From NCBI GenBank assembly GCA_958296005.1, contig CATQHQ010000001.1:1115652-1179651 (forward strand): 64,000 nt of DNA, in the 5' to 3' direction. Origin of the DNA: Longimicrobiales bacterium. Lineage in GTDB: Bacteria > Gemmatimonadota > Gemmatimonadetes > Longimicrobiales > Gaopeijiaceae. The position numbers and the translations under genes are program-made. A model generated the notes under the pieces. That model saw only the letters and a list, made by a program, of their open reading frames with translations, ran no database searches and was not told the DNA's origin. Each line of letters starts with the position of its first letter. Within the stretch, counting starts at the first letter, position 1. Below, in pieces: positions 1 to 8,371 of the stretch.

Positions 1-1
1 G

Positions 2-193
2 AAAACCGGGCGCTCGCTGCGGGCGGTGGTTGAGGACGGACTGCGGATGGTCTTGGAGGCCTCGCGCACGCCGTCCCGGCCATACCGTCTTCCCGACATG
101 AGCGCCGGCGACCCGCAGGGCGAAGATCCCCTTGAGGCGTACTCATGGCAGGACCTGAGCGAGGTCGTGCATGGAGATCCGAATGCCGAGTGA
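2..193 (+). CDS. vapB: VapB-type antitoxin, C-terminal part (5' end outside window)
   Basis: An open frame enters from the window edge and stops with TGA at 191-193, giving 63 residues. It begins KTGRSLRAVVEDGLRMVLE, the helix typical of short antitoxins of the VapB/DUF2191 type (T-L-R-A-L-V-E-E-G-L-R). It ends with a W-Q-D-L segment, which in such antitoxins wraps the toxin. A VapC toxin starts 39 bases downstream, the usual antitoxin-toxin order. The DNA-binding N-terminus and promoter lie outside the window. The call rests on motif and context. Confidence 0.7.
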   Translation, partial: KTGRSLRAVVEDGLRMVLEASRTPSRPYRLPDMSAGDPQGEDPLEAYSWQDLSEVVHGDPNAE

Positions 194-232
194 CTCTCTC
201 CATGGCTCCTGCCGGACCAGTCGCGGCGAACC

Positions 233-673
233 GTGACGGCGGTCGATACCAACATCCTCGTCTACGCGCACCGGCGGGAGTCCAGGGCGCATCGAGCCGC
301 CAGCCAAGTGCTGCGCAAGCTTGCCGAGGGATCCCGCCCCTGGGCGATTCCGTGGCCGTGCTGCTACGAATTCCTTTCCATCGTCACCAACCGGCGCATC
401 TGGAAGGACGCGGCCACGCCTCCAGAGCACGCTTGGCGCCAGCTGCGAGCGTGGATCGATTCGCCTTCGAACCGATTGCTCGGCGAAACGGACGGCTTTC
501 TGGAGGTCTTCGGGGAGCTCTGCCAGCGGCCCAAGGTGCGCGGACCCGTCGTTCACGACGCCCGTGTGGCCGCCCTCTGCTTGGTCCACGGTGCCGAAGT
601 GCTCCTGACCCGCGACCGGGACTTCTGGATCTTTCCCGAGCTTCCAACGCGGGATCCGCTGAAGGTCGTTTGA
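233..673 (+). CDS. vapC: VapC PIN-domain ribonuclease toxin
   Basis: 146 residues from a GTG start (MTAVDTNILVYAHR). PIN domains cleave RNA with a cluster of acidic residues that bind Mg. Here these are Asp5 (VDTNILVY), Glu46 (CYEFLSI), Asp109 (VHDARVAA) and Asp128/Asp130 (TRDRDF), so the site looks complete. Length and motif order fit VapC. It follows the antitoxin and is probably co-transcribed with it; families of this type are autoregulated by the toxin-antitoxin complex. The last 12 codons lie inside a 261-bp duplicated segment, so a second, orphan copy of the gene's tail lies at about 893-932. The target RNA cannot be told from sequence. Confidence 0.87.
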   Translation: MTAVDTNILVYAHRRESRAHRAASQVLRKLAEGSRPWAIPWPCCYEFLSIVTNRRIWKDAATPPEHAWRQLRAWIDSPSNRLLGETDGFLEVFGELCQRPKVRGPVVHDARVAALCLVHGAEVLLTRDRDFWIFPELPTRDPLKVV

Positions 674-1152
674 CGGTCATCGGTGGCCGTCAAGATATTT
701 TGGCAACCATATTTGACCGGAAGTGACCGTAAAACCCCGTTAACGCTCACAGGTGGTCGTCAACGGATTTTGATGACCATCTTCTTTCCGAAATGAGCGT
801 CAAATCAGAACCGTCGCTGCCCTCGGTAACCTTCAGGAGGTTCGGGAAGAGGAAGATGGTGCCCCGCCGACCACTTCCGGGTCTACCGGATTTTTCCCGA
901 GCTTCCAGCGTGGGATCCGCTGAAGGTCGTTTGACGGTCACCGATGGCCGTCAAATTTCTTGTCAACCATATTCGACCGGAAATGACCGTAACCTTCCGT
1001 TGACGGTCACTGGTGATCGTCAATGGGTTTTGATGACCAATGCCTCTGTGAAATGAGCGTCAAAATCAGAAAGTGTCGTTGCCCTCGGTAACGTTCAGGA
1101 GGTTTGGGAAGAGGAAGATGGTGCCCCGCCGACCACTTCCGGGTCTACCGAT
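632..1152. repeat. Tandem duplication, two ~261-bp copies, spanning the vapC and fic 3' ends
   Basis: Copy 1 is about 632-892 and copy 2 about 893-1152. Matching landmarks lie 260-262 bases apart: CCCGAGCTTCCA at 635 and 896, ATGAGCGTCAAA at 793 and 1053, GCCCTCGGTAACSTTCAGGA at 819 and 1081, and CCACTTCCGGGTCTACCG at 871 and 1131. Each copy holds the vapC tail, a spacer, and the antisense fic tail. Copy 1 thus carries the live vapC end plus a dead fic end, and copy 2 a dead vapC end plus the live fic end. The copies have diverged by scattered substitutions and small indels. The stretch 674-1065 holds no other gene. Confidence 0.87.
670..1072. repeat. Four degenerate ~70-bp repeats with palindromic cores
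   Basis: Units begin near 671, 741, 932 and 1001. Each reads TGACGGTCA, a short spacer, GTGGYCGTCAA, a T-rich middle with a TGACCA or CAACCAT element, and an end of AAATGASCGTMAA. The cores at 670-693 and 931-954 are inverted repeats (TTGACGG, ten bases, CCGTCAA). Two units lie in each 261-bp copy, so the 70-bp doubling came before the larger duplication. They lie between two convergent genes and could act as a terminator or protein-binding array; the function is unknown. Confidence 0.6.
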
Positions 1153-2178
1153 TCGGAGGATTCCATCGTTGCACAGCATACTCAGGAGCCGTCGCGCCGT
1201 GCTGGCAGGTATCCCCGCTTCAGCTGCGAATACGCTGCTGTTGAAGATTGGGCGCTCGAATATCCAATCCAGCGTGCGAATGGCGTATCGAGAGCGCGTC
1301 ACGTCCACGACTCGCCTCTTCATGGTGTCGTAGAGATCAAGGATGCCCCTGGCTTTCGCGAGGTTCTCCTCGGCCTGGGCCTGCACCGCCTTCAGAAAGA
1401 ATCTGCACCATCCGGTCCAGTCGTCGTCGCGGGAGACAGCGAGCAGCCCTTCGTAGTACGCATCGCGGCGTGCCTCGAAGTATGCGCTGATGTAGAACAA
1501 GGGCTGGCTGATCAAGCCGCGCTGCCAAAGGAACAGGGGCACCAGCATGCGGCCCAGTCGGCCGTTCCCGTCCAAGAACGGGTGCAGAGCCTCGAACTCG
1601 GCGTGAAGCACGGCGAGCTGCACCAGCCTGTCCGGGGCCTCATGGTGTATGTACCGTTCCCAAGCCGCCATGGCGTCTGGAAGCCTGTCCGCTCCCACGG
1701 GCACGAACGTCGCCTCTGCGATGGTGCATCCGGGCGAGCCGATCCAGTTGGGAATGCGCCGATACTCGCCTGGCGACTTGCCTTCTCCGCGCACTCCCGA
1801 GAGCAGCACGCGGTGAGCATCGCGAACGACCCGCTGGCAGAGAGGTAGTTCCTCGAGCATCTGTTCGGCTCGCCACATCGCGGCTCGATAGTTGATCACT
1901 TCGTGAATGTTGGCCCGGCGCTCTGGAGACTCGACTTCCCTTCCTGCCTCGAACGCCAGGACCGCGCCGATCGTGGCCTCGATGCCCTCGATGCGGGAGG
2001 ACAGCACGGCCTCGTGCGTCGTCAAAGGAGAAAGCAGCACCCGAGGATTGGGAATGATGGACAGCGTCTCGTCGTACCGTACCACCGCGGCAACCGCCGG
2101 ACCGATCAGCGGGACCAGCGCTGGCCAGTCGAGACGCTTCTCCGGGGGGAATCCGCCTTCATGATAATGAGTGGGCAT
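1066..2178 (-). CDS. fic: Fic family AMP-transferase with N-terminal inhibitory helix and C-terminal winged helix
   Basis: 370 residues from ATG, with an AGGAG ribosome site about 8 bases upstream. The Fic active-site motif HPFLDGNGRLGR is complete near residue 200, including the catalytic His and the GNGR phosphate loop. Near residue 62 is SSRIEG, matching the class II inhibitory motif (S-x-x-x-E-G), whose Glu blocks ATP in known Fic proteins. The C-terminal ~90 residues resemble the winged helix found in many stand-alone bacterial Fic proteins and may bind DNA. Fic enzymes move AMP from ATP to target proteins; the target here is unknown. The 3' end lies in the duplicated block. It sits between VapBC and an ATPase-helicase, a defence-like setting. 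Confidence 0.93.
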   Translation of the reverse strand: MPTHYHEGGFPPEKRLDWPALVPLIGPAVAAVVRYDETLSIIPNPRVLLSPLTTHEAVLSSRIEGIEATIGAVLAFEAGREVESPERRANIHEVINYRAAMWRAEQMLEELPLCQRVVRDAHRVLLSGVRGEGKSPGEYRRIPNWIGSPGCTIAEATFVPVGADRLPDAMAAWERYIHHEAPDRLVQLAVLHAEFEALHPFLDGNGRLGRMLVPLFLWQRGLISQPLFYISAYFEARRDAYYEGLLAVSRDDDWTGWCRFFLKAVQAQAEENLAKARGILDLYDTMKRRVVDVTRSRYAIRTLDWIFERPIFNSSVFAAEAGIPASTARRLLSMLCNDGILRIGRPGSGRRGTIFLFPNLLNVTEGNDTF

Positions 2179-2199
2179 GGTCGTAGCTCCTCTGGCTCA

Positions 2200-2219
2200 A
2201 TAATCAGCCGGCAAATTAT
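2200..2219. promoter_or_regulatory. Palindromic operator candidate upstream of fic
   Basis: A 20-base imperfect palindrome (ATAATCAGCCGGCAAATTAT, 16 of 20 positions symmetric) lies 22 bases upstream of the fic start. It sits where a repressor would cover the promoter. Because the Fic protein carries a winged helix, autoregulation is plausible but inferred. I see no convincing -35/-10 pair. Confidence 0.4.
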
Positions 2220-2334
2220 CTCCAATGAGCCGTATCGTCCAGGGATCCTTCGGCACCTTAAGACTCCCATGTTTATTGCTACCGCTGACGTAGATCAAGT
2301 CCTTCTTAACGACTTGCTCTTCGCCTGTGTGACC

Positions 2335-5300
2335 TCATGATTCCCAGAGCCAGTCGAGATCAGAGAACGCGAGCTGCCTCTCGAAGTTTTCGATGTTGTC
2401 GCGAACGTTTATGATCAGGGATCGCTCGTTTCCGCCATTCTCGGGTCCGCGCAGGCCGCGGCCGATCATCTGGAAGTACAAGTTAGGACTGTAGACTGGC
2501 CGTGCTACCATGATGACTCGGGTGTTGGGTGCGTCGAATCCCTCTGTGAATACGCCATAGTTGACTAGAACCTTAATCTCGTCGTTGCGAAACTGATCGA
2601 CAATCCGGCGCCGGATCGCCGGATCCGTACGTGCGCTCACCGAGCGTGCAACAACGTTCTCCTGGTTCAACAAAGCTGCGATCGTCTGTGCGTGTGCCAC
2701 TGACGTGGCAAAGATCAACGTCGACCAGGCTGAACTAACATGTGTCTTGTACTCTTCAATGATACGTCGCGTGCGGTGCGTGTCGCGAGCGATGCGCTCC
2801 TCGGCCCCCCGTGGGAGCCATCCAGGATGCCGCAAACGGTGCAGTTTGACCAACTCAGCTTCGGTAAGGGAGAAACCAGAAACCCCTTTGATCGACCTGT
2901 GCTCTGCCCTAGCCAACACGCGCATATCCTGCAACTCGCGAATCGCCTCCGGGGCTTTGTCCGATCTAAATACACCGGAGTCGAGTCGATTTCTCCCGAA
3001 CCGACTCGCCAGCCTGGCTGTCTCCTTCTCGTCTCTTCCTCGATACGGCGTAGCGGTAAGGCCGAGCAAGTACGGTTCCTCTTCTCTCTTCCACCGCGTG
3101 AGGCCGATTTGCTCCATCACCGCCGTGTAGCTCGGTGCCACCGACCTGTGCGCCTCGTCAAAAACGACGAGCGCGATGTCCTGTGCAAAACGCATGTCGG
3201 TTGGAGAGTCGACAAGCTTGGTCCGGAGCGTTTGAATGGTGGCGACAACGACGTGCCGCTTGTCTGTAGGAGGAGGAACACGTTGTCCTGCCCACATTCT
3301 GGATATGCGCAGCTCCCCTCCGTCCTTGGCGATTGCCGACCATACTTGCCGCCATGCTTGCACAGCCTGTTCGCAGAGCTCGTCTCGATCTGCAACCCAC
3401 AAGACAGTTCCATTGAAGCCTTCTAGCATTGCCTCCACCACAGCTTGAACGGCGACGCGAGTCTTACCGGAACCCGTAGGCAAGCTGATCATCCCTCTCT
3501 TGTCGTCCCCTTCGCCATTCCGCACTAGCATATCCACTACCCGGTCCCGGATGGTCTCCTGATAGTTGTGAAGCGGAGGAAGGTCGTACGGTGCCTCAAC
3601 CTCAAGAAATGGGGGCCGGCGTCCTCCGCGTTCCCCCGCCCACTCTGGCGTGAATCCAAGAGAAAGTACGAATTCTACGGCAGTTCGAGATCCTGCCCAT
3701 TGTCTCGGCGGATCTAAGTGACCCAGATGAGATCGATAGGTCTTCAGCGCGCCGGTATGGAAAGTGGCGATGGCGGCATCGGCGACCTGTAGGCCGGTCA
3801 GGCCTTCGCCGTCGGACTCAAGCTCGTCCAGAAGCATACTAGGCAACTGCGACCTGAGGCCGTCCATGCCTACTGCAGCCAGGAGTCGCTCCGCGTCTGT
3901 TGCATGGTCCTTTACCTGACTCCGTCGTTGCTTGATCTCCTCAGGAGGCACGTAGAGCAGTACGGCTTCGATATCGTCATCGTGTAATTGAAGGTTCAGC
4001 CTCGACAGGACGAGCTTCAAGTCGGCTCGTTCGTCGCCCGTGTCAACCAAGTAAACGTCGGGTTCGACGTACTCACACCTCCCACGCATGTCATCGTCGT
4101 CGCCCTCGAAGCCCTGGCACCGGACGAGGTAGCAAGACCCTAAGCCAGCTTTGTCGAGGCACCGCGAGAGACCCGGCCACTCGTCGGTCAACGGAACCCG
4201 CTCCTCGCGGCCCACGGCCACTAGTGTCGGAATGGTAAGATCAAACGCCTTTCGCACTCTGCCGGTTGTGTCTTGGCGTAGCAGACCCCGCAACGCCGCA
4301 GGGTTCTTTGGTTCCTGTCCGAGTAAGTCAGAAAATGGTACGAACTCATCGACATGCTTGACGTATCCGAAGTGCTTGATCGCCTCTACAGCAAGCGACT
4401 CACACTTGAACGGCCGATAGGTGAACACAGTGGTGTGCTGCATGAGCCATGACTTATAGGTGGACTCAAAATCCAGCAACTTGGACGTGTATTTGACTCG
4501 TGCCTCCAGCGATAGCGACTTCATGATCTCAAGGTGCCCTGGGCCGCGTGTGCTCTCGAAATCGAGAAGATGTATCTTCGGTTTTTTTGGTTCGTTCCGA
4601 TGCATAAACCCCATCATGGCCTCAAATTTATAGTACTTGTATAACTCACCTTCATGCGTCAAATCCAGTTCGTCCCGTGGCCCCTCCGCTGCACCGAGTG
4701 CGCGCAATAAGTCCAGGTCCTTCTCGTGATGCACGCAATCTATCGCAACGGTGTCGTCTCGACTCGCATCCGGGGGTACGATCTTGCCAGGCATCAAGGT
4801 ACGACCAAGCTGTTCCCATTCACCGGACAAGGTACGAACATGCACCAAGTGGCTTCTACCCTTGGAGGATTTCAAGACGACTTCCCGACCCTCTTCCGGT
4901 GACAAGTCGCGTGCGGCTTGCCAGAAATGGTTCCAATGATTACCCGGGCTGGGGTGCTTCAGGAACAGTGTCGTGATTCCCTCGAGTCTCACAGGGGCTG
5001 ACTTTTCTCGAACGCCCAGCTCCGACAGCGCGTTCACGACTTCAAGATCGCCTGCGAGCCCTGGATGCAGTTGATGGGAATCGCTTTCGCGGTTGTACGC
5101 AGCAGATGGACTGTCCGTTGCATCAGGCAAGAAGAGAAGGGGGTACGAAGTGGACAGCCAACTTTCGTCTGCTGTCAATACGATCTTGCCAAACTCTAGG
5201 TCAGGCGCATTATGCTTGCCCCTGCTAGTTCTGTAAATTAACGACGCAATAAGTATCGCGCTTCGCGACGCCGCTACGGCTTGGTCACCTGTGCATTCTC

Positions 5301-6825
5301 CCGTGATGCAGGACAACCAACGCTTCACCGTCTCGCGAGGTGCCTCAGGCGCCCACCGTGCTCCTAAGTCACGACTGTACAATCGATCTATCTTTCTGAT
5401 CCTCTCTCGGGAGAAAGCACTGTGATGGAGCCAGTCCTTGGGCCTCCAACTGCATGCGTCCCATGCTTGGCGCTCTGTAACTGCTTTGTCCGTGGATAGC
5501 GGTCGACAAACCTCCGCGGGAGGGTATTTCACCTCGTTGAGTAGTCGCAAGCGACCGTCTTGATCCGGGACAACCTTCCTATCAGGCAAGATGCGCGACA
5601 AGTGTTTCCGCAGAAGGATGCCGTGCGCCGAGTCAAACTGCTCTTGCCGAGGTGGCAGCATCTCCAAGTGCTTGGCAGGGTCGTCCGCGGTGGACAGCAA
5701 TGGTAGGGAGTCGGCCATCAATCTGGCCGAGGCCGCAATTAGATCGCTGTTGTATACTCCCGGGAGGAGGCGCCCCCGATCTTCGTTCGTTTTCCATGGA
5801 GCGTTCAGAATTCCTGCTACAAGACTTGGTGTGCTGGTGGGAAAATATGCCCAAAACCGGCCGTGGGTCTCATCTCGAGACGTGGACCTGCCAACGGGAG
5901 CGGCCCAGGTGATGGCAACTTGGTCATTGTCGTCTGGCACCGGATTATCATCGTCGCTTGGCATCGGATTATCATTGCGGACGGGCAACGGATTATCGCT
6001 CATTGCATCGGCGGAAAGAGAGTGAGTCTCGCGGAAGCAACGCCATCTGGTACGCTTGTTGCCGTCCGAAATCTCTACGACTCCATTGTCGTCGTTTCTG
6101 TCGAGGTCTCTCGAATACGTAGCAACGTCAAGGGTCAGGCGTTGGACGTGATCGACAAAGAGCAAGAACTCCATCGGAAATGCCTTCATCTGCTTAACGA
6201 TGTCGTCGCGGCATTCCGACTTCAGTGGCAAACGGACGATGTTGGTAGCCCAGGTCATCAACTTCGCGAGATCGTCGTCGTGTTTGGCCTCCGAATGGGG
6301 ATCAATGGGCTGGGGCAGCCGCAGTATCGGATAGCGGTCTAACGGAACAATGTTGCGAAGGAGTTGCTTTGCGTGCTCCTCGCTGAAGCGCAACGAGACG
6401 GAGCGGCTAAAGAACTGAGGAGAGTCGGTCACTCGCAGCACCGACTTGAATCCCAGCCCGAAGCGACCTATCTGATCAGAGCGGTCCTTGGTTGATAAGC
6501 GAGAGAACATCAGTGCCGTGACACCAGAGTCGTCCAGTGCACTGCCGTTGTCCGCGCAGTAGAGGTGCTTCTGCGTCAATCGCACAAGAATTTTGTGGCC
6601 TCGACCGCCGTCCGCGATAGCGTCAGCACTGTTCTGGACCAGTTCGTACAGCTGCCTATGGGCGTAACCGCCTCCTGCCGTGTCGCGCTCTTCGTTGGCT
6701 TGCTCCCGAACCAGACGAGGCTGGGAGCGATATGCATTAAGCGTATTCTGAACTTCGCCAAGAGCGAACTTGGCAAGGTCGCCGTCCGGCCCTGCCCAAC
6801 CCTGGTTGGAACCGTCTACCGCCAC
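2335..6825 (-). CDS. Sacsin/Hsp90-type ATPase fused to SF2 DEAH helicase (candidate defence protein)
   Basis: 1,496 residues from a GTG that shares its first base with the stop of the upstream dehydrogenase gene. The N-terminus has the conserved lead-in ANEERDTAGGGYAHRQLYEL, then Hsp90-type ATPase boxes: LVQNSADA (N box), DNGSAL (G1) and GRFGLGFKS (lid/G2). About 800 residues without a recognised domain follow. A superfamily 2 helicase fills the last ~400 residues: Walker A PTGSGKT near 1118, DEAH near 1222, LTATPYRG (motif III), and a late IGRGLRGP (motif VI). Proteins joining these modules occur in bacterial genomic islands, but I cannot name this one as a characterised system. Its base composition is clearly more A/T-rich than the phosphate genes upstream, which suggests transfer. 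VapBC and Fic lie just downstream. Confidence 0.85.
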   Translation of the reverse strand: MAVDGSNQGWAGPDGDLAKFALGEVQNTLNAYRSQPRLVREQANEERDTAGGGYAHRQLYELVQNSADAIADGGRGHKILVRLTQKHLYCADNGSALDDSGVTALMFSRLSTKDRSDQIGRFGLGFKSVLRVTDSPQFFSRSVSLRFSEEHAKQLLRNIVPLDRYPILRLPQPIDPHSEAKHDDDLAKLMTWATNIVRLPLKSECRDDIVKQMKAFPMEFLLFVDHVQRLTLDVATYSRDLDRNDDNGVVEISDGNKRTRWRCFRETHSLSADAMSDNPLPVRNDNPMPSDDDNPVPDDNDQVAITWAAPVGRSTSRDETHGRFWAYFPTSTPSLVAGILNAPWKTNEDRGRLLPGVYNSDLIAASARLMADSLPLLSTADDPAKHLEMLPPRQEQFDSAHGILLRKHLSRILPDRKVVPDQDGRLRLLNEVKYPPAEVCRPLSTDKAVTERQAWDACSWRPKDWLHHSAFSRERIRKIDRLYSRDLGARWAPEAPRETVKRWLSCITGECTGDQAVAASRSAILIASLIYRTSRGKHNAPDLEFGKIVLTADESWLSTSYPLLFLPDATDSPSAAYNRESDSHQLHPGLAGDLEVVNALSELGVREKSAPVRLEGITTLFLKHPSPGNHWNHFWQAARDLSPEEGREVVLKSSKGRSHLVHVRTLSGEWEQLGRTLMPGKIVPPDASRDDTVAIDCVHHEKDLDLLRALGAAEGPRDELDLTHEGELYKYYKFEAMMGFMHRNEPKKPKIHLLDFESTRGPGHLEIMKSLSLEARVKYTSKLLDFESTYKSWLMQHTTVFTYRPFKCESLAVEAIKHFGYVKHVDEFVPFSDLLGQEPKNPAALRGLLRQDTTGRVRKAFDLTIPTLVAVGREERVPLTDEWPGLSRCLDKAGLGSCYLVRCQGFEGDDDDMRGRCEYVEPDVYLVDTGDERADLKLVLSRLNLQLHDDDIEAVLLYVPPEEIKQRRSQVKDHATDAERLLAAVGMDGLRSQLPSMLLDELESDGEGLTGLQVADAAIATFHTGALKTYRSHLGHLDPPRQWAGSRTAVEFVLSLGFTPEWAGERGGRRPPFLEVEAPYDLPPLHNYQETIRDRVVDMLVRNGEGDDKRGMISLPTGSGKTRVAVQAVVEAMLEGFNGTVLWVADRDELCEQAVQAWRQVWSAIAKDGGELRISRMWAGQRVPPPTDKRHVVVATIQTLRTKLVDSPTDMRFAQDIALVVFDEAHRSVAPSYTAVMEQIGLTRWKREEEPYLLGLTATPYRGRDEKETARLASRFGRNRLDSGVFRSDKAPEAIRELQDMRVLARAEHRSIKGVSGFSLTEAELVKLHRLRHPGWLPRGAEERIARDTHRTRRIIEEYKTHVSSAWSTLIFATSVAHAQTIAALLNQENVVARSVSARTDPAIRRRIVDQFRNDEIKVLVNYGVFTEGFDAPNTRVIMVARPVYSPNLYFQMIGRGLRGPENGGNERSLIINVRDNIENFERQLAFSDLDWLWES

Positions 6826-7667
6826 TAGACCAAATACCCCCCGTCCACCGGGACCACTGCGCCCGTAATGTGGCGGGCCGCCTCCGAACAGAGGAAGAGG
6901 ATCACCGAGGCCACGTCTTGGGGGTCGCCGAGGCGGCCTAGCACGCTGCGCTCTCGGGCTTGGTCCATGATCTCGGCGGGCACCCGGTCCGTGAGCTCTG
7001 TGGTGCGGATGTAGCCCGGTGCGACCGCGTTGACGTTGACGTTGGACGGGCCGAGTTCTGCGGCGGCGCTTCGGGTCAGGCCTAGGAGGCCCGCCTTCGA
7101 CGAGCAGTAGTTGGCCAGGCCGAACTCGCTGCAGAGCCCGTGGACCGACGACACGTTGACGATCTTGCCGAACTCCTGGGCTCGGAAGTGGGAGGCCGCT
7201 GCGCGAGTGAAGTAGAACGCTCCCGACAAGTTGGTGTCGATCACGGATCGCCACTCGTCGTCGTCCATCCGCCAGAGGGCCCGATCTCGGCCGACGCCGG
7301 CGTTGTTCACTAGGAAGTGGAGGCCGCCCAGCATCGCTTGGGCCTGCTCGACGAACTCGGTTGCCTCTGCCGGGTCCCGCACGTCGCTCGCCCGGGCGAA
7401 CACCTTTACGCCGTAGCCTCGCAGCTCGTCCTGCACTTCGTCGGCTGCGTCTTGGCTCGACGGCCCTGCGTGAAGGTAGTTGAAGGCGACGTGCACGCCG
7501 CTTCGGGCGAAGGCGATCGCCACGGCGCGCCCGATCCCGCTGGAGCCGCCGGTCACTAGCGCCACCCGTCCCCGCAACGAGGGGTCCGACGCCGCGAGTT
7601 CGGGGGCAGGCGCCGGAACCGGTCCCGCGACCGCCTCGACCCCGCTGCCGCTGCCGTCTGGCCTCAC
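6825..7667 (-). CDS. Short-chain dehydrogenase/reductase, FabG-like
   Basis: 280 residues from a GTG overlapping the phoU stop (GTGA). Classical SDR motifs are present: the NAD(P) loop TGGSSGIG near residue 40, NNAG, a catalytic Ser in VNVSSV, and YCSSK near residue 186. PGYIRT and the C-terminal PVDGGYLV are typical of 3-oxoacyl-[ACP] reductases and acetoacetyl-CoA reductases. The first ~30 residues (Pro/Ala-rich) are extra. Its substrate is unknown. It is translated as part of the phosphate operon; acetoacetyl-CoA reduction for storage polymer would fit phosphate limitation, but that is only a guess. Confidence 0.88.
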   Translation of the reverse strand: MRPDGSGSGVEAVAGPVPAPAPELAASDPSLRGRVALVTGGSSGIGRAVAIAFARSGVHVAFNYLHAGPSSQDAADEVQDELRGYGVKVFARASDVRDPAEATEFVEQAQAMLGGLHFLVNNAGVGRDRALWRMDDDEWRSVIDTNLSGAFYFTRAAASHFRAQEFGKIVNVSSVHGLCSEFGLANYCSSKAGLLGLTRSAAAELGPSNVNVNAVAPGYIRTTELTDRVPAEIMDQARERSVLGRLGDPQDVASVILFLCSEAARHITGAVVPVDGGYLV

Positions 7668-8371
7668 GCTCCGTCCCCCAGCTTCGCGTGCTTGATCGAC
7701 TTGCCCTCGGCGAGAAACACCACATCCTCGGCGATATTGGTCGCGAGGTCGCCGATCCGCTCCAAGTTCTGGACCACCAGGATCATCTCCAGACCGGGGC
7801 TGATGTAGCGGGGCTGCTCCAGCATGTACGATACCACGATCCTGAACACGGACCGCCGCAGGTCGTCCACGCGCTCGTCGGCCGCCACGACCTGCCGGGC
7901 AACGGCGGTGTCCCGGTTCACCAGCGCTCCCAAGGCGTCGCCGAGCATCGCCAGCACTTGGTCGCCCATCTCCCGCACCTCCAGGATGTCGGGCAGGGGA
8001 GGGTGGGACGCAATCCGCTTCGTGGCCTTGGCGATGTTCACCGCGTGGTCGCCGATCCGCTCGATGTCGTTGGAGGCCTTGAGCGTCACGAACACCAGCC
8101 GCAAGTCTCCCGCCACCGGACGCTGAAGCGCCAGGAACTCCAGCACGCGCTCGTCCATCTCCACTTCGAGCGCGTCGATCCCGTCGTCGGCGCGCCTGAC
8201 CTGCTTCGAGCGGCTCGCGTCCCGATCCGCTAGGCCGGTCATCGCCAGCCGCACGAGCTCCTCGGCCTGACCGGCCATCTCCAGCAGCATCTCCCGGAGT
8301 CGGTCCAGCTCGGCGTCGGCCCGACTCTGAAGGAGCGTCGGGCGTTGCGACGGGGGGATGGGCTGGGTCAT
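7664..8371 (-). CDS. phoU: PhoU phosphate-signalling regulator
   Basis: 235 residues from an ATG that overlaps the pstB stop (ATGA). It contains two copies of the PhoU three-helix repeat, marked by the metal-binding signatures ASNDIERIGDHAVNIA and QNLERIGDLATNIAED. Length and motifs match the family. PhoU links the state of the Pst transporter to the PhoR kinase and turns the Pho response off when phosphate is plentiful. The gene lies last in the canonical pst order and is coupled to both neighbours. Confidence 0.96.
   Translation of the reverse strand: MTQPIPPSQRPTLLQSRADAELDRLREMLLEMAGQAEELVRLAMTGLADRDASRSKQVRRADDGIDALEVEMDERVLEFLALQRPVAGDLRLVFVTLKASNDIERIGDHAVNIAKATKRIASHPPLPDILEVREMGDQVLAMLGDALGALVNRDTAVARQVVAADERVDDLRRSVFRIVVSYMLEQPRYISPGLEMILVVQNLERIGDLATNIAEDVVFLAEGKSIKHAKLGDGA

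Noticed and set aside
670..1072. Possible CRISPR array between vapC and fic
   Set aside because: Only four units, poorly conserved, about 70 bases each, and repeats fill the whole unit with no unique spacers. They are part of a tandem duplication.
6826..7725. A 300-residue N-terminal extension of the helicase
   Set aside because: The extension is antisense-free but lies in a different frame of the dehydrogenase and is Arg/Gly-rich nonsense. The real N-terminus follows GTG at 6,825, just before the conserved ATPase lead-in.
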